From assembly GCA_031763025.1 (NCBI GenBank), contig JASSKH010000038.1, positions 3,265,001-3,329,000 of the forward strand: a stretch of DNA of 64,000 bases, in the 5' to 3' direction. The notes beneath the pieces were generated by a model. It saw only the letters and a program-made list of their open reading frames with translations, was not told the DNA's origin and searched no databases. This DNA comes from Macrocystis pyrifera (lineage: Eukaryota; Sar; Phaeophyceae; Laminariales; Laminariaceae). The translations under genes were made by a program, and so were the position numbers. Positions 42,318 to 52,995 of this stretch are shown here, piece by piece (the stretch's first letter is position 1; the number at the start of each line of letters is the position of its first letter).

Positions 42318-42832
42318 ATAGGTAGGGTTGGCGTCGGTTGGCGACGACGCTGTAAAAAACACGCCTCCCGCTGCGTGAGCTAGACAGCCAGGGAACCGTT
42401 TTTTTTTTTTTTGTTTTTTTTTGCGGTTACCACGGCTGGCGGTCAAATTAGATCCTTTTTTGCGCGGGGAGAAACTCTACTCCGCACAAAGGGGATGATC
42501 GTATCACGTAGTGTGTATATAGTGAGGCACCCATGAGGCAGTTACATAGTGAACCCATTGCTGTCTCTGGAAGTGGCCACACCAGAAATTAAATCAATCC
42601 ATTGATGCTGTCATCCATATGCAAGAATATCCGCCTCTAAAGCGGTTCCCGGTAGGATGCAGCTCACCCTTCATGCGACTCGCCCAACACCTCACGGCGT
42701 CTGGCGCTTGGTGCAAGCAATGTATGCCTGGTCGGTGAAAACCCGACGCGCTCCGTCCCAGCATGGTAGGGATGCGAGGATCTATGGTCATACGACTACG
42801 GCCGTGCATGATGATGAGTACATCCCCCCCTA
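42318..42832 (+). mobile_element. S1 retroposon, full-length copy 3
   Basis: Begins GGTAGGGTTGGCGTCGGTTG and ends GCATGATGATGAGTACATCC. In direct tandem with the copy at 41789, separated by C-rich/TATA sequence as at the 5' end of the copy at 4482. Confidence 0.88.
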
Positions 42833-42834
42833 GC

Positions 42835-42990
42835 AAAGATGTTAGGCGACAGCATTTTGGCCCCTCGACAGACAGCGACTTTGCCTTGACATGCCTTGAC
42901 TGTCAGCAAACTACCAGGTTTTAGTGTGAAACACTCGGCCCTACACCCTTGACAGCGCTTGTTTCGCCTTGACAGCTGCGGATAAGTACC
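42835..42990. repeat. CCTTGACA word cluster
   Basis: GCCTTGACATGCCTTGACTG, ACACCCTTGACAGCG, CGCCTTGACAGCTGCGG. Also contains ACACTCGGCCCTACACCC, similar to the block at 448-466. Confidence 0.6.
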
Positions 42991-43059
42991 CACCCCAACC
43001 AGCGACCGGTGCGAGTGCCGAGCGAAGGAGAGCTATTAATACCCTATACCAGGTATTTA

Positions 43060-43680
43060 TCAGGACTGTTCACGGGTCGTGACCCGACCCGCGGATCGGG
43101 TCAGGCGGGTCGGGTAGGAGCTCTTCAAGACCTCACGGGTCGGGTCGGGTCAGGGGTCTTCAAAATCTTACGCGACCCATGCACAGCCCTGTCTGAGTAT
43201 TTATAAACGCTGGCCATAGTCACGCTCCACAGTGGCCTCTGGAGAGGAAAAAGCAAACCACTTTGATGGTGGGGCTGTCTAAAGCTTGGCCCAGCTCTTC
43301 GAGAAAACTGTCGAATTGTGAAATATACTGTAGGTTACTTTCAACCCTAATAATAACACTACGTAACCCTGACGCCAACCGTCTAGAAAACTCTCGGAAT
43401 CAAGGTATACCTGGTAACGGGAAGCTAATATTCGGTGTGGAAAGTCAATATTTATTGTCGAAAACAGGCCTCGTCGTAAACACTAGGGCTATTCACGAGG
43501 CATGCCCCGATCCGACCCGCGGGCCGGGTCCAGATCTTTCAGTATCTGACGGGTTGGGTCAAGATGTTCGAAATCTCTCGGGGTCGCGTCGGGTCGGGTC
43601 AGAATCTCACGGGTTGGGTTCGGTCAGATTGGAAAACGAAACAATCTAACGAGTCGTGTCGGGTCAGGAGGTGTTCAAAA
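43060..43680. repeat. GACCCGACCC / GGGTCGGGTC word array
   Basis: Two sub-clusters (43075-43180 and 43500-43680) of GGGTCGGGTC-type words in both orientations, including GACCCGACCCGCGGATCGGG and ACGGGTTGGGTC. Between them lies unique sequence. Confidence 0.75.
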
Positions 43681-43692
43681 TCTCTCGGATCT

Positions 43693-43796
43693 CAGCAGAA
43701 AAAAACACGAGAGGGGTTCAATTATCCTGGAAGGCGACGGTCTGTCAACGGTGCGAGGAGGCGATTCCGGTATGGGGCTCGTACGGCAACATGGAG
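43693..43796 (+). CDS. Small exon candidate with strong donor
   Basis: Possible acceptor GGATCTCAG at 43692 and a very good donor ACATGGAG|GTAAGTG at 43797. One frame reads WKATVCQRCEEAIPVWGSYG, with a CxxC, and looks real; another frame is basic. No family recognised. Confidence 0.35.
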
Positions 43797-44429
43797 GTAA
43801 GTGTACGCAGAATTGGCTAGACAAAGCAGTAATTTTATACGTGGATGGCATGATTGGAAGAAACACTGCACACTGTCAGATGGCAAATCGAATGCTACTA
43901 ATAGTTGTGTGCTACCTAGTATATACCTGGTATGGACTATGACCCTAAAACGAGAAAAAAACGGTTGTGAGCAGTAGTTGCGGAGTTCGGCGTATTTGTT
44001 TCCGACTGGCGCACTTGTGGCTCAAAGTTTTATTTACTGATAAAAAATACCAAGTCAAACAGCCGGCTTGCTTCGCAAGCTGACTGATACAAGGAAACTA
44101 TCAGTACATAAATCAGCAGGTGTCAGGTCTAGTCAATCAATGCCCTACTTACTGATTTTCTGCGGTCGTCGCACACCAGTACGGTAGTATTCGACGCATT
44201 GCACCCCTCTACAACCACACCCACCCCCGGCATGGGGAAAAATCTACTCAGAATTAGAGTTGGATTGCTCAGGCGTCATCGACAAGTAAAAGTAAAAGCG
44301 CTCTGCTTATTACGTCTTTGGCGAGGAGAACGAACGTTCGATGCACACAAAATCTACAAAACAACGTATGACAGTTTCAGGAACTTTCCACTCTCTTGTT
44401 TGTTTTTTCCATCCCATCTGTTGTCTTTG

Positions 44430-44718
44430 CTCTACTTTCTCCAGTCCCCTCCCTTTCGTAGCTCAGACTCGGATCCACATAGCAGGCACTCCTCCCCCCT
44501 CACCACCACATGCGATGCGTGCATGTATTTTTATCGCGAGAAGAGGTAGACATTTTCTTCGACTCCCTCGCCAACTCGCGCTCTGGCGATCAGGGAACGC
44601 CAGATACAAACTTAGAAAACCCACCATCCTTGTTTTGACCAATTTCGTGAGAAAAGGGCGTCGATTTCGGACCCGACAAACGCTTGTAAAAACAAGAGGA
44701 ACGTCAGGTGTGTCATAG
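44430..44718 (+). CDS. Possible terminal exon, basic protein
   Basis: A long pyrimidine-rich tract followed by TCTCCAG (44444) precedes an open frame to a stop at 44716, with protein-like content: CIFIARRGRHFLRLPRQLAL and LVLTNFVRKGRRFRTRQTLV. It could be spliced to the exon candidate at 43693. No family recognised. Confidence 0.3.
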
Positions 44719-44869
44719 CGGTCGGGCTTGGGGTTAGGGCTAGGGTTCGGGCTATGGGTAAGTCGGGTTGGCCACGGCTCGTGACTATTTCGTAATAACG
44801 TTTCGTGTCAGTTGTTTTCCTCGACCTGGTGATGTATTGGATGTAGGCTGGCCTCATTTAAGTCACTTT

Positions 44870-45270
44870 TACCAGTCCAACACACTTCAGAGAGCAATGC
44901 CGCACAGCCTTTTGTGCGTTGAAATATACTCGCAGCAGTTACAAACCAGCCATTTATATGGACAGCGGGTTGTCGTTTGCTGTTTCGTCTTGAGTGTTTG
45001 AGGAGGAGGGCGTGGTCCTTGCGGTTGGAGGTAGCAAGGATAGGGTTGGGGGTGGCAGGGTTTGGGGTGAGCAGGTGTATCAGACAGAGCCCCAAAAAGA
45101 GCGAGACGGCGGGGAATCTTTCCTTGACACGGCCGACAGCAGTCTCAGACAGAAATACCGCACAGTCCTTTGCATGTTGAATTATACGCACAGCAGTTAC
45201 AAACCAGCCGTTAATATTGACAGGGGGTTGTCGTTTGATGCTTCTTCGGGAGTGTTTGGGGAGGAAGGTC
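44870..45270. repeat. Diverged direct duplication, ~130 bp x2
   Basis: 44880-45005 and 45127-45256 share GCAGCAGTTACAAACCAGCC, GGGTTGTCGTTTG and GAGTGTTTGAGGAGGA-type blocks. On the minus strand the duplication is in frame and would give two KHSRR...NGWFVTA repeats, but I have no other evidence of coding. Confidence 0.8.
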
Positions 45271-47090
45271 TGTTGCTTACTAAGAGAGAGGGTATGGCTA
45301 AGAGGACAAGTGGGTACATCCTGTTTTGGTAGTGTTTCTAGGCGGGATCCCCGCGGTAGGCGTGTGCGCAGCTCCCGAGTTGTCAGGCAGGCCGCCGCAG
45401 AGGTAAGCACTTCAGCCGGTGTCAAACCGACTGGCTGTTGTCCAAGCTTCAGCTCTCAGAAGTACACATGAAAGAAAATGGCACTCGAGGCCAGTGTTGA
45501 TTATCGGTCTTGTCCAACACGACAGGCTGAGGAGAAGAAGAGAAGAGAAGCGAAGTGAAGAGAAGAGGACGAGTGTGCATGTGCACGGTCGATCGATCAC
45601 GGAGCTCTCGAGGCTCAAGACCCCCAGCATGCGGTAAAAACTAAAACTCGAACTAAAAACCTCGGCGAAACGGTATTTCGGGGTTCTGCCGCATGTACAC
45701 CCGAGATAACTCACCCAACGGAGTTCCACTGCATACAGTTGAATCGGCATTGGACACACCGCACTGCTTGTACTGCCGTAGCACTTGGTACTGCTGCTGT
45801 GACCTACCCGCTGCCGGCGGCTGTGGTACCGATCAACAACTCGGTATAGACTACTGGCTACTGCTGGGTAGCATGATAGCTATCCTTAATACGACCCCTC
45901 GATGGAGGTGATAAGTTCAACTTGCTACATTCAACCATCCAATTGGATTACCCAATGACTAGGTTATAATATACTCTTGCTTCATTCTTACTGCAAGTGT
46001 CATAACCTACTCCGTTGAATCTTTGGAAAGTTTCAACTCTAGTTGCTTGGTCGTTGTACTCCCCTGCACTATTTGTCTTCATAGTTCACGTGTACATCCG
46101 TTGCTATGTCGCAACAAGAGCTCATTACTCCTTTGCGGCGTCGCAACAACATAAACCGTTCCTGCATCGCTTATGATGGGTGACCAACCCTTGTACAGCT
46201 AATGCAACAACACGCATAATCTGGCAACATACAAAGGAATACTACTACTACTGTGGCAAGTTTGAAGAATGGACGAGCACGCAAACCGCAAAAATATCAC
46301 GCAGACCTTGGAACCAGCGCGGATCTCGCTATACATGATTATTATAAACTACAGCTTTGTTATCGAGGATTTCGTCGAAACTCATCTTTGCAGGCTGTGT
46401 GTGTGATACTTCAATTGCGCGCACTACGGGTTTGAAAAGGCCTCATGCAGGAAACACACTCCGTACATGAGGAAGGCAAGATCTGAAGCTGCAAAATTCA
46501 AGGAGTGGGTGCATCTATATTTGGGAAAAAGTAGATAAATAAATAATTCCGAGGTTCCACGCAGCTTGCACGAGTGGGGAGTTTTCCGGTGTGTATGTCA
46601 TCCCTGTTATTGCTGTTTTAAATCTATTTAAAAAATATATACTACAGCAGACAGACATACTCGGCACGATAATATTTCATACGCTAACTACTACGACACC
46701 GTTACTGGCCGTAGGTTTTTACACCCGAAAGGATACCAGTCGAACAGCAGTGTTAATCATCATACCTTGCTTCTGAAACACATTCGAAGCTGCCATAGTA
46801 GTGTACTGCTCAAAGAGTGCATTATCAGTTGAAGACAGGTTTTGTGTCGGAAAAAGACAAGAAGAATTACTGCAAAAAAATCTCACTGCATGTCAAGAAC
46901 AAACAATATTTTGAGGATCAGTTAGTTGGCCAAGAATACAGAAACAACTACGTAGCAGCCTGCCACGTTTCTGCCGCCCCCTCGCACACAGAAGACGTGT
47001 GGTGTTACTACAAAAACATCTTACACAAACAGCCTAGCAGCCGAACCACCTTTTTGCCGCCCCCCCATACAAAGAAGACGTGTGATCCTA
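45271..47090. other. No firm gene; fragments shared with the gag region
   Basis: 45340-45400 (GCGGTAGGCGTGTGCGCAGC) matches 49520-49570, and 45985-46012 (ATTCTTACTGCAAGTG, CATAACCTACTCCG) matches the minus strand at 49595-49630. These may be leader/LTR pieces of the same retrotransposon family. A 94-codon frame at 46817 is not convincing. Confidence 0.4.
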
Positions 47091-47099
47091 CGTACTACT

Positions 47100-47500
47100 A
47101 GGAAAATATATCTTGCCATTAAGTGGATGCGACCTCGCGATGCACCTCCCAGCGATTCAAATGATGTCCGGCGACCCCAGAAGCGATGTTCCAGCAGCAT
47201 TAAAGCGACCCAGATGATGTCCAGCGACCCCAGAAGCGATGTACTAGCAGCCCTGAAAAGCGAATATGTCCAGCGACCCCAGGAGCGATGATCCAGCAGC
47301 CCTAACGATCGATGATGATGCGGGCGATTTCAGAAGACGTTCTCCCCCGGCAATCCCAAAATAGATGGATGACACTGTGGCCAGATGCCGAAAAGACACA
47401 CTTCGGCGACCGTACGATTCTGTCAGTGCGGCGACCCTGGAAGCTCCGGCAGCCCCATCGAACAGTGCTGTAGCGATTCCGAAAGTTGTGTTTCCGGCAA
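47100..47500. repeat. CAGCGACCCCAGAAGCGATG word array
   Basis: GATGTCCGGCGACCCCAGAA, GATGTCCAGCGACCCCAGAA, ATATGTCCAGCGACCCCAGG and looser forms (GGCGACCGTACGATTC). Non-coding. Confidence 0.75.
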
Positions 47501-47718
47501 TACCAAGCGCTTTTTTTGCAGCGATCCCGTGAAACGCCTTTCCGGCGTCCCGGCGTTGGTAAAGCGACCCCTCTTACGGCTGGCGGTCCCTCTTGTATTG
47601 TCGCAAGTTAAAATGCGAATCCGTTGTCAAATTCCTCGTCAAATTTAACAACCGGCTTATTTTTCGGAGTCATCGGGGCGGATTTGAGCTCCCATCGCAG
47701 CAGCCGTGTGTGTACTAC

Positions 47719-47930
47719 TCACCTATGTACGCAGAGCTTCTTGCGCGTAGCACTCTCGGCGTGGTTGTGCGTGGTCGTCTTGTGCACAGAGCACCACTTC
47801 TGCCCAGCACTGCCCCCTGATCCAGATTTCTTCTTCTTGCCGGCAGGCTTGTTGCTTTTCCCGTAGGCCTTGGCAGGCACGGCGCTACAGCTCCTATAAT
47901 TCTGTCTTGCCGCAGTTGTGGCAGAAAACA
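47719..47930 (-). pseudogene. Ty1/copia-type gag, C-terminal knuckle part
   Basis: Minus strand: a partial knuckle FCHNCGKTEL near 47920, then AKAYGKSNKPAGKKKKSGSG and KWCSVHKTTTHNHAE, which matches the WCxxHKTxxH motif found near the C-terminus of copia-type Gag polyproteins. It is separated from the rest of gag (48340-48929) by about 400 bp of repeat. No protease, integrase or RT follows. Confidence 0.65.
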
Positions 47931-47939
47931 AAGACAATA

Positions 47940-48339
47940 TATATGTACATTATTGTCTTTCTTCGCGACATGCCGTGGCACCACCTGCGGCCAAACCTTC
48001 CTCGGCATCTTCCACGGCATACCACGGAACCTTCCACGGACCTCCACGGCATACCATGCAACCTAACCCTAACCCTAACCCTAACCCTAACCTCAACCCT
48101 AACCCTAACCTCAGCCCTAACGCTAACCTAGGTGCCGTGGGCATTGGGGTGCCGTGGGAGTTGCCATGACATGCCGTTGGGCTGCCATGAAGTGCCGTGG
48201 CGGTAGCCGCGGGGGTTGCATGCCGGGCACCCCCCACGGCGTGCCATGGAATTCTATGCCACGCCATGGGATGCCGTGGTGATGCCATGGTATGCCATGA
48301 GTGGTACCATGGCAATGACACGGCATGCCCACGACAAGG
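47940..48339. repeat. TGCCGTGG / CCATGGC word array inside gag
   Basis: About 20 copies of TGCCRTGG or its complement, such as GACATGCCGTGGCACC, CACGGCATACCACGGAACC and GGTACCATGGCAATG, with telomere-like repeats in the middle. It interrupts the gag reading frame. Its left border carries an inverted repeat, AAGACAATATATATGTACAT / TATTGTCTTT. Confidence 0.8.
48061..48130. repeat. Interstitial telomere-like repeat
   Basis: About ten CTAACC/CCCTAA hexamers (ACCTAACCCTAACCCTAACC and on) with a few variants (CTCAACCC, CAGCCCTAA). On the complementary strand this is TTAGGG. It is internal, not at the end of the window. Confidence 0.9.
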
Positions 48340-48929
48340 TCATATAGTATAGAACCCTGGGTACTCCTCCGTGAGGTCTTGGAGAACGATGTCGGTGAAA
48401 TGCCTGTCCGTCAAAAGTTCCTCCATCTCGATCAGTAGGTTACGCAGTCGCGTGAGCTCATTGATGTAGTTGTCGGGGTATTGTCCCGGCGTCAAGCTCG
48501 TAGTCGCGCTTACCTCCTGTGTGGCGCGTGTCGTCTCGCTGGTGATCTTCAAGTATTTCGACTCCAGCTCCTTGACGGCCTTTAATCCGCTGCCGCGAGT
48601 TCCCCGTGCGCCCTCTGCGTGCTTCGTCACCAATAGCGCCGCCGCTTTCTCGGCGATCAAGTAGAGGATAGCAAAGCGATCCTGGTTGACTCTGTCGTAC
48701 GCGGCTTGGCATTGCTCGAGAGGCTCTTGCGAAGAAGCTGCCGCGCCCGTCGTCCTGATGCTGGGCCTGGCTTGCCCCTCCAGTATGTGAAAGGTACTGG
48801 ACGGGTGATGCTCAGCGTTAAGCAAGCCTTTTTGCACCAGTCATCAAACTGGTCGGGGTTCATACAGCTGAATGGTTTTATATCCCTCGATGCGCTTGAA
48901 AGGCCGCCAATCGTGTTAAAATTGCCCAT
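48340..48929 (-). pseudogene. Ty1/copia-type gag, N-terminal and central part
   Basis: Minus strand, starting MGNFNTIGGLSSASRDIKPF then MNPDQFDDWCKKA. After a frameshift near 48820 it continues AYDRVNQDRFAILYLIAEKA, LKAVKELESKYLKITSETTR, TPGQYPDNYINELTRLRNLL and LQDLTEEYPGFY. This order (capsid-like helices, ELxxLKxxxG-type spacing, YINELTRLRNLL, LTEEYPGFY) matches the UBN2/gag domain of copia-type elements. Truncated by the repeat at 47940-48339. Confidence 0.75.
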
Positions 48930-49624
48930 GTTTCAGCAGAGTTGTAATTTCTCTCGTACGTAGCAGTAGCAGCGAAGTACGCGCACTCAAACAGAAGGAC
49001 GCCCGTGTATTGATTACGCACAATCGGTCTTACCCTACCAGCAGCTGCAGTACAGCGGCAGCGATGGAAGTCTTGAACCAGTCCATCACGCACATACGAA
49101 AGCCATCGATTCGGATGTTTTGCAACGGGGACCCCATTCGCCCGAATGTACCCGTACTCGAAGAAGCAATTAACCGTTTCGAGAGTTTTACAGCAATATA
49201 TTCGTACCTACAATCCAGGGTTCACTCCAGTGCGTAGCAGTACGTAGTTTACTCGTGGTTCGTAGCGATAGCTCCAGACGGCGGTGATCGTGGTAGCTGT
49301 GTGCACTGATAGCGATGATCGTGGCAGCTCTGTAGATTTCTTTGTGTTGTCCGTTGTCGTTCTTCGTACAGCAGCTCGAGATGGTGATGATCGTCGATGC
49401 TTTGTGTGGAGAAGCTCAATGTAGCAGCAGTTCGGCCTCAGTTGTTGTCGTTTCTCGATGATGCTGACGGCTCGCGGCTTTGCAGCGCTAACGTATATCG
49501 AGGGGCATAACCTCTTGGCGGAATCCCTGCAGTAGGCGTGTATGCGCGGCTCCTGAGTTAGGCCAGGCAGCCTCAAACTTTCGAAAAGATACAGCGGAGT
49601 AGGTTATGCCACTTGCAGTAAGAA
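48930..49624 (-). other. Putative leader or LTR region of the gag element
   Basis: Lies upstream of gag on its own strand. Blocks at 49500-49630 recur at 45340-45400 and, inverted, at 45985-46012. LTR borders (TG...CA) and a primer-binding site could not be identified. Confidence 0.35.
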
Positions 49625-50165
49625 TGGAGATCCTTCGGGAACCCACGGCGATCCACGGGAACCCGACATTAGAGAGGGAATTCCCACGGGAACTCGCGGA
49701 GACTCAGGGAATTCCTACTGGAGTTCGCGGTGACCCACGGTAAACCCGCTGTTCAACATTTACTCCCCCCGAGAGCCCACAGTTGAAGAAATGTTTCCCA
49801 CCGGAACCCACGAGAAAGTATCGAGGGTTCAGAGTAAACCATGGGCGATATCCCGGAAATCACATGAGGACCCGCGGAAAACCACTGCGGCGTACTCGCG
49901 GCACGCCATGGAGGTTCCACGAGAACCCGCCGTTCAAGAGGGAATTACCGCGGGAACCCGCGATGATCCACGGGAACCCGCGGTTAAAAGGGGATTGTCA
50001 CGGGAACGCGCGGCGATCGAGATAGTTCCCACCGCAACCCGCGGTAACGCACGGAAACTCATGGTAAAGAGAGGTTTCCCACGGGAAACCGCGGTGACCC
50101 GCGAGAACCCGCGGGTACAGAAGAGATTCCCACGGGAACCCGCGGGGACCCACGGTGAGCCTTGA
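49625..50165. repeat. CACGGGAACCCGCGG word array 1
   Basis: More than 20 degenerate copies of CCACGGGAACCCGCGG / TGACCCACGG in a mostly fixed orientation, e.g. CGGGAACCCGCGATGATCCA. Spacing 20-60 bp. The GAACCCGCGGTGACCC core is partly palindromic (CCGCGG). Confidence 0.85.
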
Positions 50166-50399
50166 ATCAGATTCCGAGCTTGCCACGGTTTATGGTCCCG
50201 CACAGCACTTCCGGCTAGGATGAAGTGGCATCCTCGACAGGTTTGAACGACATGGAGATTGTTCAAGTACCGTTGATATGTAGCCTAATACACATATGTG
50301 TGTGGATGGTGTAATTGGAACAAGCATTACACACTGTCAGATGGCAAATATAATACTAATACTATTAATAATAAGAATTTAACGATAATAGTATACCCG

Positions 50400-50630
50400 G
50401 CACCAGGTGTTTCCTAACCGTGGAGCCCCTTGGGCTGCCGCGAGAAGTCCCGTGGAAACTCCTGTGGAGTACCATCAAGGGCAAAATTTGGAACTCCCAC
50501 GGGATGACATGGGATCCCGCGGGTACTCGCGGGAATGCGCAGGATCCCACGGGTTAACATTTAAAACCCGCGGGACATCATGGGTTCCCGTGGCACGTCC
50601 CACGGGTTCCCGTCAGGTGCACCACGAGAC
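50400..50630. repeat. CCCGCGGG / CCCACGGG word array 2
   Basis: Related to the previous array but with shorter palindromic words: GATCCCGCGGGTACTCGCGG, GGATCCCACGGGTTAAC, AACCCGCGGGACATC, CCCACGGGTTCCCG. Confidence 0.8.
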
Positions 50631-50814
50631 ACTATGGTATACCGTGTACAGACATCCTACGTGTTGTAGGTCATGTTTGACGGGTGGGATCTGAACGCCA
50701 AGACCTTTGCGTCCATGTTTGCCGGGTAGGGTTTGCATGAGGATACGGCTCTTGCACATCTCACAATAATAACGGTGGTAATAACGGTAGTAACGGTAAA
50801 TATACGCTTCACAC

Positions 50815-51660
50815 CTCGGATAACGTAACACTTAACGTTTTATGTTAATGCTAGGCGTCAGCGGAAAAAACACGTAAGATTACGTTACTACGTTAACTAC
50901 TTTCTGGATTTTGTGATAACATAGTGTTAGTGTGTTATGATATTGGCGGGCGATCGCGTAACATTATGTTAGAGTGTTACCTTGATCTCGTACTGACCGC
51001 AGTATATGTGTTACGGTGTTAGGGTATGCAGCCCATAGCGAGTAACACTATGTTAGCGTGTTAGCGGAATTCCTGGTGGCTATCGTAGCACACGTTGAAG
51101 GGATAACGTACATGGTCACTTAAACGTTAACATTATGTTGCCGTGTTAGCGGCATCAGCCCGTAGCGAGTAACGTTATGTTAGTGTGTCAGCGGGATTCT
51201 TCGTGCTACCGTAACACCCTTTCGACGGATAACGTACACGGCCAAATAAACGCGTACATAACACTATGTTAGTGTGTTAGTGAAATTCCTTGGGGCTATC
51301 GTAACAGACGTTAGAGAGATGACGTGCATGGTCAATACAACGTTAACATCAGCCGCAGCAGCAGTCCGTTTCGAGCGACGTTATGTGAGGGTATTACGGA
51401 AGTCTTGCTACCATAACAACATAACGTACGTCAAACGGCTAACGTATATGATGGATAAAACACTATTAATAGCAATATGTTAATGCTGTCAACTCGTATG
51501 CAATATATGTAGTGACACAAGTTAGTAGATACCTGGTAACGTACACCCCCAATCTAAACTCAACAATATGTTACTGCCGTGTTAACTCGTACGTGCGAGT
51601 GTGCAGATTACGTTATAGATGGATAACGTAATGTGTTTTAGATGGATAACGTACTGGCGG
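50815..51660. repeat. TAACGTTATGTTAGTGTGTTA word array, left part
   Basis: About 25 palindromic words of the TAACRTTATGTTA type, many followed by GTGTGTTAGCGG. Examples: ATAACACTATGTTAGTGTGT, TAACGTTATGTTAGTG, AGATTACGTTA. Spacing is irregular. No coding signal over more than 800 bp. Confidence 0.88.
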
Positions 51661-51930
51661 GGTTTCCACAAAAACAAATGAGGCGTTTTTTTTTTGCGGG
51701 GATCCCTCCTAAACATCCCCTATTTTGGGTTTTTAAATAAGGAGGCGTTTTTTTACCGGGGATGCCATGCTATCCTCCCCCCCGGGGATATTTTTGTAGG
51801 TATCCCCTACTGGGATGTGGGCGAAATTGGATAACACGGCTACGCTATGTTACTCGCACACGCCCGCTTTATGTGATGCGGAGCCCGCTCTAGGGTAGTG
51901 GTAAGGGTAGTGGCAAGGGACGCAGGTTGT
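51661..51930. other. GGGGAT/ GGCGTTTTTTT-rich spacer
   Basis: Short local repeats GAGGCGTTTTTTTTTTGCGG / GGAGGCGTTTTTTTACCGG and GGGGATCCC-like words. No gene. Confidence 0.5.
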
Positions 51931-52374
51931 TCTGGCAGCTGGAAAGCAGTGCTTCGCTTCTTCTGATTTAGATCTTCTGATTGATGGCGAGAGCTGAGGA
52001 GGTGCTCTGGTAGAGAAGTGAGAGGTAGGGGGGCGGGACTCGACGCCCAGATATACTCGTCCCACCCCACGCCACAAGCTCTCCTAAATTCCTCTTATCT
52101 GATGTACGCCTACAGAACTTTCCCATGGCTACCAATCGTTCTTCTGCTAATATAAGAATATCTCACTTCGTGGTCCTATCTGCGCTAAGGAACATTACTC
52201 TCGTCTAAGGGGTTTTCTGCCCTAGGGAACATTCGTAAGAGAACGTTACTCTCAACTAACGGAATATCCGCCGGGTTAATCCATTCTTTGGATTATTCTC
52301 GTATTCGTGAGACTACAAGACTGCAACGTATTATCTATATCTATAGCCCATGAGTGCTCTACTCATATCACATT
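51931..52374. repeat. 444-bp direct repeat, copy 1 (LTR-like)
   Basis: Runs from TCTGGCAGCTGGAAAGCAGT to CTCATATCACATT. Identical in length to 52552-52995 with about two substitutions (TTTTCTGCC/TTTTCCGCC, ATTCGTAAG/ATTCCTAAG). The pair is separated by 177 bp. Confidence 0.95.
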
Positions 52375-52551
52375 AGCCCACCCTGAATAGTCGTATATGC
52401 AGACCACAAGATGGTCGGAGGGTGATGACAAAGTTCATCCCGAACGGCCAGAAAAAGGTGGTCGAATATGCGGCTATTCGAAACAAAAGAAATGAGGCTA
52501 TAGATCCCCCCACACCTCGTAATAAAACCCAAACACTACGAAGAGGGGGGG

Positions 52552-52995
52552 TCTGGCAGCTGGAAAGCAGTGCTTCGCTTCTTCTGATTTAGATCTTCTG
52601 ATTGATGGCGAGAGCTGAGGAGGTGCTCTGGTAGAGAAGTGAGAGGTAGGGGGGCGGGACTCGACGCCCAGATATACTCGTCCCACCCCACGCCACAAGC
52701 TCTCCTAAATTCCTCTTATCTGATGTACGCCTACAGAACTTTCCCATGGCTACCAATCGTTCTTCTGCTAATATAAGAATATCTCACTTCGTGGTCCTAT
52801 CTGCGCTAAGGAACATTACTCTCGTCTAAGGGGTTTTCCGCCCTAGGGAACATTCCTAAGAGAACGTTACTCTCAACTAACGGAATATCCGCCGGGTTAA
52901 TCCATTCTTTGGATTATTCTCGTATTCGTGAGACTACAAGACTGCAACGTATTATCTATATCTATAGCCCATGAGTGCTCTACTCATATCACATT
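52552..52995. repeat. 444-bp direct repeat, copy 2 (LTR-like)
   Basis: Second copy; the 177-bp spacer before it ends in the purine tract GAAGAGGGGGGG, placed like a polypurine tract. Read on the other strand the repeat begins TGTGATATGAGTAGAG, a copia-like LTR start. Together with the first copy it could be a TRIM, a minimal LTR element without genes. Neither a target duplication nor matching TG...CA borders in both copies could be found. Confidence 0.6.

Noticed and set aside
47100..47500. CRISPR array
   Set aside because: Unit sequence and spacing are irregular, and the genome is eukaryotic. The same applies to the arrays at 49625 and 50815.
48061..48130. Chromosome end
   Set aside because: Sequence continues for kilobases on both sides and the repeats are degenerate, so this is an interstitial tract.
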